This document shows positions 27,173 to 35,719 of a stretch of 64,000 bases of DNA, in pieces. Position 1 is the stretch's first letter. Every line of letters starts with the position of its first letter. The DNA comes from Pseudoduganella flava (GTDB taxonomy: Bacteria > Pseudomonadota > Gammaproteobacteria > Burkholderiales > Burkholderiaceae_D): NCBI RefSeq assembly GCF_007830495.1, contig NZ_VLKW01000003.1, forward strand, positions 558,001 to 622,000. Direction: 5' to 3'. Made by a program: the position numbers and the translations under genes. Under the pieces are notes generated by a model that saw only the letters and a list, made by a program, of their open reading frames with translations, ran no database searches and was not told where the DNA came from.

Positions 27173-28393
27173 TTGTTTGTACAAAATCGACTCACCGCCT
27201 GGGTGGAAGGCGTCACCAGCCAGATCAAGCTGCCACTGCGGTTGGAATTGTGGAACGGGCAGAAGATCGACTTTTCCAATGACGCGCCGCGCGTGACGAT
27301 CCGCCTTCCCCAGGCGTCGGCCGCGCGTTATCTGCTGACGCCCTCCCTGTCGAACCTCGGCACCGCGTACGTCGAGGGCGACATCGAAGTGAAGGGCGCC
27401 GCGCACGACATGATCAACATCGTCAATGCGCTGGCGAAAAGCACGCTGAAGGCGGACGGCAGGCTGGCCCGCATCGTGCGCACGTTCACGCACGACCGCA
27501 AGAAGGACGCGGAGGCGATCCGCTACCACTACGACGTCTCCAACGAGTTCTACCAGCAGTTCCTCGACCCGAACATGGTGTACTCCTGCGCCTATTTCGA
27601 GCGCGGCGACGAGGACCTGGAAACGGCCCAGCTGAAGAAGATCGACCACATCCTCACGAAGATCCGCGTGCAGCCGGGCCAGACCTTGCTCGACATCGGT
27701 TGCGGCTGGGGTGCGCTGGCGATCCGCGCGGCGAGCAAGTATGGCGCCCGCGTCGTCGGCATCACGCTGTCGGAAAACCAGCACGCGCTGGCGACCGAGC
27801 GCGTCAAGGCGGCAGGGCTGGCCGACCGCATCGAGATCCGGCTGCAGGACTACCGCGACGTGCGCGGCACATTCGACCGCATCACCAGCGTCGGCATGTT
27901 CGAGCACGTGGGCCTGAAGCACCTGCCGGAGTACTTCGGCATCATCAACCGGCTGCTGGCCGAAGACGGCGTGGCGATGAACCACGGGATCACGTCGACG
28001 GACCCGGACAACGGCGAGACCCCGTACGGCGGCGGCGAATTCATCGAGAAATACGTGTTCCCGCACGGCGAGCTGGCGCACATCGGCGCGGTGCTGAAGG
28101 CGATGCAGCAAGGCGGCCTGGAAGCTTACGACGTGGAAAACCTGCGCCGCCACTATGCCCGCACGACGGCGATCTGGACGGACAACATCGAGTCGAAGGC
28201 GGACAAGGCCAAGGAGCTGGCCGGCGAGAAGCGCTTCCGGATCTGGCACGTGTACCTGGCCGGCTGCTCGTATGCGTTCGACCAGGACTGGATCAGCCTG
28301 TACCAGATCGTGTGCGGGAAGGCGGGGCGGCACCCGCGCGGGCTGCCGTGGTCGCGGGACTATATGTACGAGGGTCAGACCCGCCGGGTCTGA
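27173..28393 (+). CDS. cfa: Cyclopropane-fatty-acyl-phospholipid synthase family methyltransferase
   Basis: SAM-dependent enzyme that adds a methylene group to cis-unsaturated acyl chains of membrane phospholipids. Length 406. The N-terminal domain has VTIRLPQASAARYLLTPSLSNLGTAYVEGDIEV. Then follow AIRYHYDVSNEFYQQFLDPNMVYSCAYF, the SAM-binding LLDIGCGWGALAIRAA, SVGMFEHVGLKHLPEYF, and the C-terminal RFRIWHVYLAGCSYAF. The start is a TTG at 27173 with a strong GGAGG 8 bases upstream. The last six codons (GQTRRV) and the stop lie inside an intergenic-type palindrome (28371-28397), so the natural C-terminus has been replaced or extended by a repeat. Confidence 0.93.
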   Translation: MFVQNRLTAWVEGVTSQIKLPLRLELWNGQKIDFSNDAPRVTIRLPQASAARYLLTPSLSNLGTAYVEGDIEVKGAAHDMINIVNALAKSTLKADGRLARIVRTFTHDRKKDAEAIRYHYDVSNEFYQQFLDPNMVYSCAYFERGDEDLETAQLKKIDHILTKIRVQPGQTLLDIGCGWGALAIRAASKYGARVVGITLSENQHALATERVKAAGLADRIEIRLQDYRDVRGTFDRITSVGMFEHVGLKHLPEYFGIINRLLAEDGVAMNHGITSTDPDNGETPYGGGEFIEKYVFPHGELAHIGAVLKAMQQGGLEAYDVENLRRHYARTTAIWTDNIESKADKAKELAGEKRFRIWHVYLAGCSYAFDQDWISLYQIVCGKAGRHPRGLPWSRDYMYEGQTRRV

Positions 28394-28397
28394 CCCT
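28371..28397. repeat. GGGTCAGACCC/GGGTCTGACCC palindrome at the end of cfa
   Basis: AGGGTCAGACCC, three bases GCC, then GGGTCTGACCCT: a 12-bp perfect inverted repeat. TGA within the right arm is the stop codon of the cyclopropane synthase. The same 25-27 bp structure recurs at 47131-47157. Confidence 0.85.
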
Positions 28398-28458
28398 AGA
28401 CTTTGTATCTTGGGTTTGTCCTGGTCTGCCACGGCTCATGCCAACCCCAAAAAACCTT

Positions 28459-28554
28459 GGGTCAGACCCGCCGGGGCTGAGCAGGGATTTCAGGGAGCAA
28501 CGCTCCCTGCCGGCTCAGCGGTACCGGCATGCAGGTCGGTACTCCTTCCTGACC
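28459..28554 (-). repeat. 96-bp two-hairpin intergenic element, copy 3 (inverted)
   Basis: Read on the minus strand it begins GGTCAGGAAGGAG and ends CGGGTCTGACCC, as in copies 1 and 2. Hairpin I is at 28521-28542, again 22 bp, with arms GTACCG/CGGTAC that share no sequence with copies 1 and 2. Hairpin II is at 28491-28509 (CAGGGAGC-aac-GCTCCCTG). The GAAAYCCCYGCT segment is present (GAAATCCCTGCT). Located between convergent cfa and msrA. Confidence 0.85.
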
Positions 28555-28564
28555 CTGCCGCGCT

Positions 28565-29095
28565 TCACTTCAGCCGCTGCGCATGCATCTTGCGGAACTT
28601 CGCCACCTTCGGGCCGACGACGAACGCGCAGTACCCCTGCAGCGGGTGCTGCGCGAAGTAGTTCTGGTGGTAGTCCTCGGCCTTGTAGTACGGCTGCGCC
28701 GGCGCGATCTCGGTGACGATCGGCGCATCCCACACGTGCGCCATCTCGGCCATTACCTGGCGCGCCGTCGCCTCCTGCTCCGGCGACTGGTAATAGATGA
28801 CGGAGCGGTACTGCGTGCCGACGTCGTTGCCCTGCCGGTTCAGCGTCGTCGGGTCGTGGATCGTGAAGAAGATCTCGAGGATGTCGCGGTAGCTGATCAC
28901 GTCGGGATCGAACTCGAGCCGCACCACTTCCGCGTGCCCGGTCGTGCCGGCGCACACCTGCTCGTACGTCGGGTCCGGCTGCTGGCCGCCCGTATAGCCC
29001 GACTCCACCTTCGTCACACCCTTCACTTCGAGGTACACAGCCTCCGTGCACCAGAAACACCCGCCGCCCAGCACGGCGATCTCGGTCTGCGCCAT
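28565..29095 (-). CDS. msrA: Peptide-methionine (S)-S-oxide reductase
   Basis: Reduces the S epimer of methionine sulfoxide in proteins and free form. Length 176. The catalytic cysteine is in GGGCFWCTEAVY (residues 10-21). The substrate pocket has GYTGG, GHAEVVRLEFDP and YRDILEIFFTIHDPT, and the resolving cysteine is probably in GYCAFVVGPKV near the C-terminus. MsrA of this class is cytoplasmic and thioredoxin-dependent. The ATG at 29095 starts the usual MAQTEIAVLGGG. Upstream lies a 290-bp region filled with the GGGACTGTCCC repeat family. Confidence 0.95.
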   Translation of the reverse strand: MAQTEIAVLGGGCFWCTEAVYLEVKGVTKVESGYTGGQQPDPTYEQVCAGTTGHAEVVRLEFDPDVISYRDILEIFFTIHDPTTLNRQGNDVGTQYRSVIYYQSPEQEATARQVMAEMAHVWDAPIVTEIAPAQPYYKAEDYHQNYFAQHPLQGYCAFVVGPKVAKFRKMHAQRLK

Positions 29096-29170
29096 TTGAT
29101 CCTCGCTGTCATTGTCTGATGCCTACTGTAACGCAAACGGCAAAACGCCGTCGTCCACCGGCAATGTTTC

Positions 29171-29236
29171 CAAATTCGAGGGACTGTCCCTCATTTTTGG
29201 AAATATTTCCGAAAACGAGGGACAGTCCCCAAATTT
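29171..29236. repeat. GGGACTGTCCC composite palindrome, copy a
   Basis: Symmetric cluster: GAGGGACTGTCCCTC (29178-29192), centre GGAAATATTTCC (29199-29210), GAGGGACAGTCCCC (29217-29230), bracketed by CAAATT and AAATTT. Each part is itself palindromic and the whole is an imperfect inverted repeat. It lies between msrA and nhaA. Confidence 0.8.
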
Positions 29237-29327
29237 CAAGCAACACTTTTGTTGCGAAAAACCCGCGTTTTCGTGGCCAGCAGGCGCTCCAGCCGGCGAA
29301 ACGGGAGAAAGTGTGGCGTGCGCCGCA

Positions 29328-29382
29328 CAGGGGACTGTCCCTCGATTCAGGAAATATTTCCAAGATCGAGGGACAGTCCCTG
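29328..29382. repeat. GGGACTGTCCC composite palindrome, copy b
   Basis: Same plan as copy a: GGGGACTGTCCCTCGATT, centre GGAAATATTTCC (29350-29361), then GATCGAGGGACAGTCCCTG. It ends a few bases before the nhaA stop codon. The 90 bp between copies a and b shows no gene. Confidence 0.8.
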
Positions 29383-29385
29383 CCG

Positions 29386-30537
29386 TTAGTGTGGTGCGCG
29401 TGGTACCGCGCGGAGCCACAGGAAGCCGGCCAGGCCGGCGAGCACCGAGGCGGCGAGGATCGCGATCTTCGATGCGTCGATCGCGGCGGCCTGGCCGGGG
29501 AATGCCAGGTTCGTGATGAAGATCGACATCGTGAAGCCGATCCCGCCCAGCATGCCGGCGCCCAGCACGTGGCGCCAGCCCAGGTCTTGCGGCAGCCGGC
29601 ACAGCCCCAGCGCGACGGCGGCGAACGACAGCAGCACGATGCCGACGGGCTTGCCCAGCACGAGGCCGGCGATGATGCCCACGCTGTTCGGCGCCAGCAG
29701 GTTCTGCTGCCAGCCGGTGGCGATGACGACACCCGTATTGGCCAGCGCGAAAATCGGCAGGATCGCGAACGCGACCGGGTAATGCAGCATGTGCTCGAGC
29801 CGGTGCGATGGCGACGCGGTGTCCTCGTCGCGCGCCGAGTACGGAATCGCGAACGCGAGCAGCACGCCGGCGATCGTCGCGTGCACGCCCGATTTGAGCA
29901 TCAGGAACCACATCAGCGCCCCGCCCAGCAGGTAAGGCCACAGCGCCATGATGCGCAGCTTCCGGTTGCACAGCACGAGCAGCGCGAACACCGCCAGTGC
30001 GCCCAGCAGGTAAGGCAGCGACACGTGGGCCGTGTAGAAGACGGCGATGACGATGATCGCCCCCAGGTCGTCCATCACGGCCAGCGCCGTGAGGAAGATC
30101 TTCAGGCTGGCCGGCACGCGGCTGCCCAGCAGCGCCAGCACGCCAAGCGCGAACGCGATGTCGGTCGCCATCGGAATGCCCGCCCCGCCCTGCGTCGGCG
30201 TGCCGTAGTTGAACGCTGCGTGGATCGCCGCCGGCACGACGATGCCGCCGGCGGCCGCGCAGATCGGCAGCAGCGCATTGCGCCAGTCCGACAGCTCGCC
30301 GCTGTACAGCTCCCGCTCCAGTTCCAGGCCGACGAACAGGAAGAAGATCGCCATCAGCAGGTCGTTGACCCACAGCTCCACCGTCAGCCCCGCCACCTCG
30401 CGCTGCCAGAAGCCCAGCCATGCCGGGCCGAACGCGGAATTGGCCAGCAGCAGCGACACGATCGTGCATACGATCAGCACGATGCCGCCGGATTTTTCGG
30501 ACTCGAAGAAGCGGGTGAAGGTGCGGGACAGATTCAT
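29386..30537 (-). CDS. nhaA: Na+/H+ antiporter NhaA
   Basis: Inner-membrane sodium/proton antiporter of 383 residues, the standard length, with about 12 hydrophobic segments. It has FFLFVGLELERE in TM2, GIPMATDIAFALGVLALLG in TM4 and the paired transport-site aspartates in ALAVMDDLGAIIVIAVFY (TM5). It ends with GIGFTMSIFITNLAF. The ATG at 30537 gives the canonical FxxFxxSEKSGGIVL start. Function in salt and alkaline pH tolerance follows from the family. It is divergent from the flavin reductase gene. Confidence 0.96.
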   Translation of the reverse strand: MNLSRTFTRFFESEKSGGIVLIVCTIVSLLLANSAFGPAWLGFWQREVAGLTVELWVNDLLMAIFFLFVGLELERELYSGELSDWRNALLPICAAAGGIVVPAAIHAAFNYGTPTQGGAGIPMATDIAFALGVLALLGSRVPASLKIFLTALAVMDDLGAIIVIAVFYTAHVSLPYLLGALAVFALLVLCNRKLRIMALWPYLLGGALMWFLMLKSGVHATIAGVLLAFAIPYSARDEDTASPSHRLEHMLHYPVAFAILPIFALANTGVVIATGWQQNLLAPNSVGIIAGLVLGKPVGIVLLSFAAVALGLCRLPQDLGWRHVLGAGMLGGIGFTMSIFITNLAFPGQAAAIDASKIAILAASVLAGLAGFLWLRAVPRAPH

Positions 30538-30645
30538 CGTGTGTCGCTTGGCATGGTTGAGGTCCCAGTACTATACAGCCACGGATTATTCACACAACAA
30601 TTTGCCGATGGGAGCGGCGCCACAAATCTTTGGCATAATGCCTCC

Positions 30646-31161
30646 ATGAATACCAGCTTCCCCCGCGCCGCCTCGCCCGCCTTCGACAGCGTGCATTTCC
30701 GGCAGGCGCTGTCGCAATTCGCCACCGGCGTCACCGTCATCACCACCCGGCTGGCGGACGGCACCTATCGCGGCCTCACGGCCAGCTCGTTCAATTCCGT
30801 GTCGCTGGACCCGCCGCTGGTGCTGTGGAGCCTGAAGTCGCAGGCGTCGTCGATGCCTATCTTTTCCGGCAACTCGCACTACGTCATCAATATCCTGGCG
30901 GCGGACCAGGCCCACCTCGCAAAGCTGTTCTCGACGCGCACGGAGGATCCGTTCGGCCAGGTCGAGTTCGAGCTGTCGCGCACCGGCCTTCCCGTGCTGA
31001 AGGGCTGCACGGCGTGGTTCGAGTGCCATAACCGCAGCCGCTATCCGGAAGGCGATCACGTGATCTTCGTCGGCGAGGTCGAGCACTGCGAATTCAACCC
31101 GCGCGAGCCGCTCGTGTTCCATGGCGGCCGGCTGGGCGGGCTGCACGCGCCGGTCGTGTAA
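30646..31161 (+). CDS. Flavin reductase family protein (FMN-binding split barrel)
   Basis: Cytoplasmic flavin reductase-like protein of 171 residues: [64 protein letters not shown] and [13 protein letters not shown]. These match the HpaC/RutF group that supplies reduced FMN or FAD to a monooxygenase. No monooxygenase gene is nearby, so the partner is unknown. The ATG at 30646 starts the family region; the frame is open far upstream but antisense to nhaA. The downstream acyl-CoA dehydrogenase is 89 bp away in the same direction. Confidence 0.9.
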   Translation: MNTSFPRAASPAFDSVHFRQALSQFATGVTVITTRLADGTYRGLTASSFNSVSLDPPLVLWSLKSQASSMPIFSGNSHYVINILAADQAHLAKLFSTRTEDPFGQVEFELSRTGLPVLKGCTAWFECHNRSRYPEGDHVIFVGEVEHCEFNPREPLVFHGGRLGGLHAPVV

Positions 31162-31250
31162 AAAGCGCAAATCGGTGTCGCCATTTGAAAAGCCGCGCCA
31201 GGCGGGCGGCTTTAGAATCGCTTCGGTACACAACAACCAGAGAGACATCG

Positions 31251-32435
31251 ATGAGCCAGACCCGCGCCCAATTCCACTGGGATGATCCGCTGCTGCTGAA
31301 CGCGCAGCTGACCGACGACGAGCGCATGGTGCGCGACGCCGCCGCCGCGTACTGCCAGGACAAGCTGGCACCCCGCATCCTGGAGGCGTTCCGCCACGAG
31401 CGGATGGACACGTCGATCTTCCGCGAGATGGGCGAACTGGGCCTGCTGGGCCCGACGATCCCGGAACAATACGGCGGCCCCGGCCTGAACTACGTGTCGT
31501 ACGGCCTGATCGCCCGCGAAGTCGAGCGCATCGATTCCGGCTACCGCTCGATGATGAGCGTGCAGTCGTCGCTCGTGATGGTGCCCATCTACGAATTCGG
31601 CACCGAAGCGCAGCGCCAGAAATACCTGCCGAAGCTGGCCACCGGCGAATGGATCGGCTGCTTCGGCCTGACGGAACCGAACCATGGTTCCGACCCGGCC
31701 TCGATGATCACGCGCGCCAAGAAGGTCGCCGGCGGCTACGCGCTGACGGGCTCGAAAATGTGGATCACCAATTCGCCCGTGGCCGACGTGTTCGTCGTCT
31801 GGGCCAAGGACGACGAAGGCGCGATCCGCGGCTTCATCCTCGAGAAGGGCATGACGGGCCTGTCCGCCCCGGCCATCCACGGCAAGTTCGGCCTGCGCGC
31901 CTCCGTCACCGGCGAGATCGTGATGGACAACGTGTTCTGCCCCGAGGAGAACGCGTTCCCGGACGTACGCGGCCTGAAGGGCCCGTTCACGTGCCTGAAC
32001 TCGGCCCGCTACGGCATCGCCTGGGGCGCGCTGGGCGCGGCCGAGAGCTGCTGGCACACGGCGCGCCAGTACGTGTTGGACCGCAAGCAGTTCGGCAAGC
32101 CGCTGGCGGCGAACCAGCTGGTGCAGAAGAAGCTGGCGGACATGCAGACGGACATCACGCTGGGCCTGCAGGGCTGCCTGCGGCTGGGTCGCATGAAGGA
32201 CGACGGCACGGCCGCCGTCGAGATCACATCGATGATGAAGCGGAACTCGTGCGGCAAGGCGCTCGACATCGCCCGCGTCGCCCGCGACATGCTGGGTGGG
32301 AACGGCATCTCCGACGAATTCGGCGTCATCCGCCACATGGTGAACCTGGAAGTCGTCAACACCTACGAAGGCACGCACGACATCCATGCGCTGATCCTGG
32401 GCCGCGCCCAAACGGGGATCCAGGCATTCCAATAG
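31251..32435 (+). CDS. gcdH: Glutaryl-CoA dehydrogenase
   Basis: FAD-dependent enzyme that oxidises and decarboxylates glutaryl-CoA to crotonyl-CoA in lysine and tryptophan breakdown. Length 394. Typical features are [22 protein letters not shown] at the N-terminus, [44 protein letters not shown], the flavin loop [11 protein letters not shown], and the catalytic glutamate in [17 protein letters not shown]. These distinguish it from other acyl-CoA dehydrogenases. The ATG at 31251 has GAGAGAC upstream. It ends 77 bp from the convergent hybrid kinase, with a degenerate hairpin element in the gap. Confidence 0.94.
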   Translation: MSQTRAQFHWDDPLLLNAQLTDDERMVRDAAAAYCQDKLAPRILEAFRHERMDTSIFREMGELGLLGPTIPEQYGGPGLNYVSYGLIAREVERIDSGYRSMMSVQSSLVMVPIYEFGTEAQRQKYLPKLATGEWIGCFGLTEPNHGSDPASMITRAKKVAGGYALTGSKMWITNSPVADVFVVWAKDDEGAIRGFILEKGMTGLSAPAIHGKFGLRASVTGEIVMDNVFCPEENAFPDVRGLKGPFTCLNSARYGIAWGALGAAESCWHTARQYVLDRKQFGKPLAANQLVQKKLADMQTDITLGLQGCLRLGRMKDDGTAAVEITSMMKRNSCGKALDIARVARDMLGGNGISDEFGVIRHMVNLEVVNTYEGTHDIHALILGRAQTGIQAFQ

Positions 32436-32436
32436 C

Positions 32437-32502
32437 GAGGCAGGGGTTTCGCGGAGCACTGCTCCGCGCCTGCCGAGCGGCCCGGCCATGCAGGGCCGGG
32501 CC
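32437..32502 (-). repeat. Two-hairpin intergenic element, copy 4 (partial, inverted)
   Basis: On the minus strand it shows GC-rich hairpin I (32479-32502, arm GGCCCGGCC), hairpin II (32450-32468, CGCGGAGC-act-GCTCCGCG) and the conserved CGAAACCCCTGC segment. The terminal GGTCAGGAAGGAG and GGGTCTGACCC blocks are missing. Located between convergent gcdH and the hybrid kinase gene. Confidence 0.7.
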
Positions 32503-32512
32503 CTGCCCAGCC

Positions 32513-34885
32513 CTACCCCGTCAACCGCGCCAGAATCCCCTGCAGCGCCCTGGCCTGCACCGGCTTGACGAGGTGCTCGTCGAAGCCCGCCTCCAGTGCA
32601 CGCGCCCGGTCCTGCGGCGTGCCGTATCCCGTCACCGCGACGATGCAGGCGCGCGCCGTTTCAGGCAGCTTGCGCAGGCGCCGCACCAGTTCATAGCCGT
32701 CCATGCCCGGCAAACCGATGTCGACGAACAGCAGCGCCGGCGGGCTGGCCACCACGCCGTCCAGCGCTGCCTGCGCGTCGCTGCATACCGCCACCGAGTG
32801 ACCGGCCGATTCCAGCAGCAGCGCCAGCATCTGCGCCGCATCCGCATTGTCGTCGACGATCATCAGATGACGCCGCAGGGCGCCGCCCGCCGGCTCGGGC
32901 AACGCGTGGCTGGTCGCGACGCTGGCCGGTCGCTCGATGCGCGGCAGCCGGACCGTGAAGCGGCTCCCCTGCCCCACCCCGGCGCTTTCCGCGCTGATGC
33001 CGCCCCCTTGCAGCTCGACGAGGCTTTTCGCCAGCGCGAGGCCTAGTCCCAGCCCGCCCTGCGAGCGGTCCGGCGAGCGCTCGGCCTGCGTGAACAGGTC
33101 GAACACGTGCGGCAGCAGCGCGGCGGAGATGCCGATGCCGTTGTCCTCGACGCTGGCGTACACCGTGTCCGCATCCGCGGTCACCCGCACCGCGACGATG
33201 CCGCCTTCCGGCGTGTAGCGCGCCGCATTGTTCAGCAGGTTCGACACCACCTGGATCAGCCGCGTGCGGTCGCCGTCGACCCATGCGGGGGGCTCGAGCA
33301 GCTCGACCGTCACGCGGTGGTGCTTGGCCTGCATCAGCGTCGCGGCCTGCTCGACGGCTTCGGCGACGATCGCATTGAAGTCGAGCGTTTCGCGCCGCAG
33401 TGTGACGAGACCGCGCGTCACGCGCGACACGTCCAGCAGGTCGTCGACGAGCTTCGTCATGTGCTCGACCTGGCGCGTGATGACGGCGCTCGTCTTCTTC
33501 ACGCGCTCGGGGTCCGCACCGGCCACGCGCAGCAGGTCGGCGGCGGTGGCGATCGGCGCCAGCGGGTTGCGCAGCTCGTGCGCCAGCATCGCCAGGAATT
33601 CGTCCTTGCGCGTATTGGCTTCCTGCAGCTCCTGCTGCGCGCGCTCGATCGGCGTCACGTCCGTATTGGTGCCGAACCAGCGCACGATGCGTCCCAGGGC
33701 GTCGCGCAGCGGTGCCGCCACCAGCAGGAAGTTGCGGTACTCGCCGGTGGCCGAACGCATGCGCGCGCGGGCCTCGTACGGCTGGCCCGTCTGCACCGCG
33801 TCGTACCACGTCGCCAGCAGCTGCAGCAGGTCCTCGGGGTGCAGGAAGCTGGTCCAGCCGCCATCGAGCTCCTCGCCGGGCGTGGCGCCGGTGAACTGGA
33901 ACCAGCGGTCGTTGACCCAGAAGATCACGCCATCCGGGTCGGCCATCCACGCCAGCTGGGGCATCGTGTTGGCCAGCTGGCGCATGCCCTCCTCGCTTTC
34001 GCGCATTGCCCGCGCGGCCAATACCGCATCGGTAACGTCGCTGCCCTCGACGAAGATGCCGGAGACGGCGCCGCGGTGGTCGCGCGTGGGCTGGAAGATG
34101 AAGCTGACGAAGCGCTGTTCCAGCGATGCGTCGCCGCCGCGCCGCAGCAGCACCGGCATCTCGTAGCCCACGTGCGGTTCGCCGCCGCGGTAGGCCTCGT
34201 CCAGCAGTGCGAGAAAGCCCTGGTCGCGCACTTCCGGCAGCACCTCGGCGACGGCGCGGCCAACGACGTCCTCGCGGCCGATCAGCCGCAGGTAGGCATC
34301 GTTGGCGATCTCGAACACGTGCTGCGGGCCGCGCAGCACGGCGAGGATGCCGGGAGCCTGCTGGAACAGGCCGCGCATCCGTTCGATCTCCTCGGCGCGG
34401 TGGCGCGTCGCCAGCACTTGTTCCGTCGTCTCCGTCACGGCGCAGAACATGCCGGCCACGTGGCCGTCCTCGTCGCGCACCGGCGAATACGAGAACGTGA
34501 ACCAGGTCTGCTCCTCGTAGCCCTTGCGCTGCATCGTCAGCGGCAGGTTCTCGTGATAGGTGGCGCGGCCAGCCATCGCCTGCTCGATGATCGGCCAGAT
34601 GTCCGGCCAGATCTCGGCCCACACGTCGCGGAACGGCCGCCCCAGCGCGCGCGGGTGCTTCTGGCCGAGGATCTCCGCATAGGAGTCGTTGTACAGGAAC
34701 GTCAGCTCCGGCCCCCACGCGACGAACATCGGAAACTTCGAGCTGAGCATCAGGCCGACGGCGGTGCGCAGCGGCGCCGGCCATGTCTCGGGCGCGCCCA
34801 GCGGCGAATCCGACCAATCATGGGCGCACATCATCGCGCCGACGATGCCATCCTCGGTCAGGAACGCTAACGGTTTGCGGGGCAT
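32513..34885 (-). CDS. Multi-PAS hybrid histidine kinase/response regulator
   Basis: Cytoplasmic hybrid kinase of 790 residues without transmembrane segments. There are three PAS-type domains: about 20-160 (WSDSPLGAPETWP, FPMFVAWGPELTFLYNDSYAEILG), 165-300 (GPQHVFEIANDAYLRLIGRED) and 305-425 (LANTMPQLAWMADPDGVIFWVNDRW). HisKA follows (DEFLAMLAHELRNPLAPI), then HATPase (NLLNNAARYTPEGG, DNGIGI, GLGLGLALAKSLV) and a C-terminal receiver (LLFVDIGLPGMDGYELV; KP loop LVKPVQAR). The ATG at 34885 is supported by GGAGGTGG nine bases upstream. No cognate regulator is adjacent. The ligand is unknown; PAS domains of this type often sense redox state, light or small molecules. Confidence 0.92.
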   Translation of the reverse strand: MPRKPLAFLTEDGIVGAMMCAHDWSDSPLGAPETWPAPLRTAVGLMLSSKFPMFVAWGPELTFLYNDSYAEILGQKHPRALGRPFRDVWAEIWPDIWPIIEQAMAGRATYHENLPLTMQRKGYEEQTWFTFSYSPVRDEDGHVAGMFCAVTETTEQVLATRHRAEEIERMRGLFQQAPGILAVLRGPQHVFEIANDAYLRLIGREDVVGRAVAEVLPEVRDQGFLALLDEAYRGGEPHVGYEMPVLLRRGGDASLEQRFVSFIFQPTRDHRGAVSGIFVEGSDVTDAVLAARAMRESEEGMRQLANTMPQLAWMADPDGVIFWVNDRWFQFTGATPGEELDGGWTSFLHPEDLLQLLATWYDAVQTGQPYEARARMRSATGEYRNFLLVAAPLRDALGRIVRWFGTNTDVTPIERAQQELQEANTRKDEFLAMLAHELRNPLAPIATAADLLRVAGADPERVKKTSAVITRQVEHMTKLVDDLLDVSRVTRGLVTLRRETLDFNAIVAEAVEQAATLMQAKHHRVTVELLEPPAWVDGDRTRLIQVVSNLLNNAARYTPEGGIVAVRVTADADTVYASVEDNGIGISAALLPHVFDLFTQAERSPDRSQGGLGLGLALAKSLVELQGGGISAESAGVGQGSRFTVRLPRIERPASVATSHALPEPAGGALRRHLMIVDDNADAAQMLALLLESAGHSVAVCSDAQAALDGVVASPPALLFVDIGLPGMDGYELVRRLRKLPETARACIVAVTGYGTPQDRARALEAGFDEHLVKPVQARALQGILARLTG

Positions 34886-34963
34886 GCGATGCCACCTCCA
34901 GGTTGCCACGGTAGCCGCAGAGTATAACGAAGGCGGCCCGCGCATGGCGCCGCTGTCCAAAAC

Positions 34964-34988
34964 AAAAAAGCCGGCACGCGGCCGGCTT
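34964..34988 (-). terminator. Intrinsic terminator of the lipoprotein/OmpW operon
   Basis: AAAAAAGCCGGC-acgc-GGCCGGCTTT: GC stem with a six-A run that is a U-tract for minus-strand RNA, 19 bp after the OmpW stop. Confidence 0.85.
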
Positions 34989-35006
34989 TCGCATGGTGCG
35001 GCGAGA

Positions 35007-35696
35007 CTAGAACTTGAATGCGACGCCCACGTTGATCGCCACCGGGTCGAGCCGGATGGGCTGGGTCTGGCCGGTGGAGTAGGTGGCCGTCGTCTTCAGC
35101 TTCGTCTTGACGACGCCGCCGTCGATCGACCAGCGCTCGTTCAGCTTGAAGTTCGCGCCCAGCTGCACGCTCGCCGCCCATTTCGCCTCCAGCGAGAACG
35201 TCGATGCGGGACCGCCCGTGTTCAGCACGGAAGTGAGCTGCGCCGAGCCGCGCTCGCGGCGGAAGTACGCATATGTGACGCCCAGGCCCACGTAGGGCCG
35301 GAACACGGCCTCGGGGCGGAAGAAGCGGTACTGCGCGAACAGCGTGGGCGGCAGCACGTCCGCCGTGCCCAGTTCGCCCGTGCCCTGGATCGAGCCGGCG
35401 CCGAAGAGCTTGTGCCGGTACGGCGTGCCCAGCGCCAGGTCGGCCACGATATTGTCGGTGACGAAGTAGGCCACGTTCAGGATCGGCTTCGTGTCAGGAC
35501 CGACGTCCGCCTTGGTTCCCGGCAGCGCCGGCGCCGAGACATCGCCGCTCTCCACCTTCGGCGTGATCTTGTTGACGCCGACCTTCACGGTCCAGTCGCC
35601 CTTGCCCTGCGCCGCGGCAGTCGTTGCCGCACCGAGTCCGATGCCCAGCGCGGCGGCCAGCGCCAGCTTGCCCGCCATATTGACGTTGTTCTTCAT
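35007..35696 (-). CDS. OmpW family outer-membrane protein
   Basis: Eight-stranded outer-membrane beta-barrel of 229 residues. A signal peptide (about 1-29, ending AAA-QGKGDW) is followed by the OmpW start WTVKVGVNKITPK, the periplasm-proximal PTLFAQYRFF, the FRPYVGLGVTYAYF strand, and the C-terminal VGVAFKF ending in the terminal phenylalanine that is the BAM signature. OmpW proteins form small hydrophobic channels. The gene follows an SGNH-hydrolase lipoprotein gene after 23 bp and ends at a terminator, so the two are one operon. This raises the possibility that products of an outer-membrane or surface esterase enter through the barrel; that is inference. Confidence 0.92.
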   Translation of the reverse strand: MKNNVNMAGKLALAAALGIGLGAATTAAAQGKGDWTVKVGVNKITPKVESGDVSAPALPGTKADVGPDTKPILNVAYFVTDNIVADLALGTPYRHKLFGAGSIQGTGELGTADVLPPTLFAQYRFFRPEAVFRPYVGLGVTYAYFRRERGSAQLTSVLNTGGPASTFSLEAKWAASVQLGANFKLNERWSIDGGVVKTKLKTTATYSTGQTQPIRLDPVAINVGVAFKF

Positions 35697-35719
35697 GTGT
35701 TCTCCTTGTCCGTGTGCGC

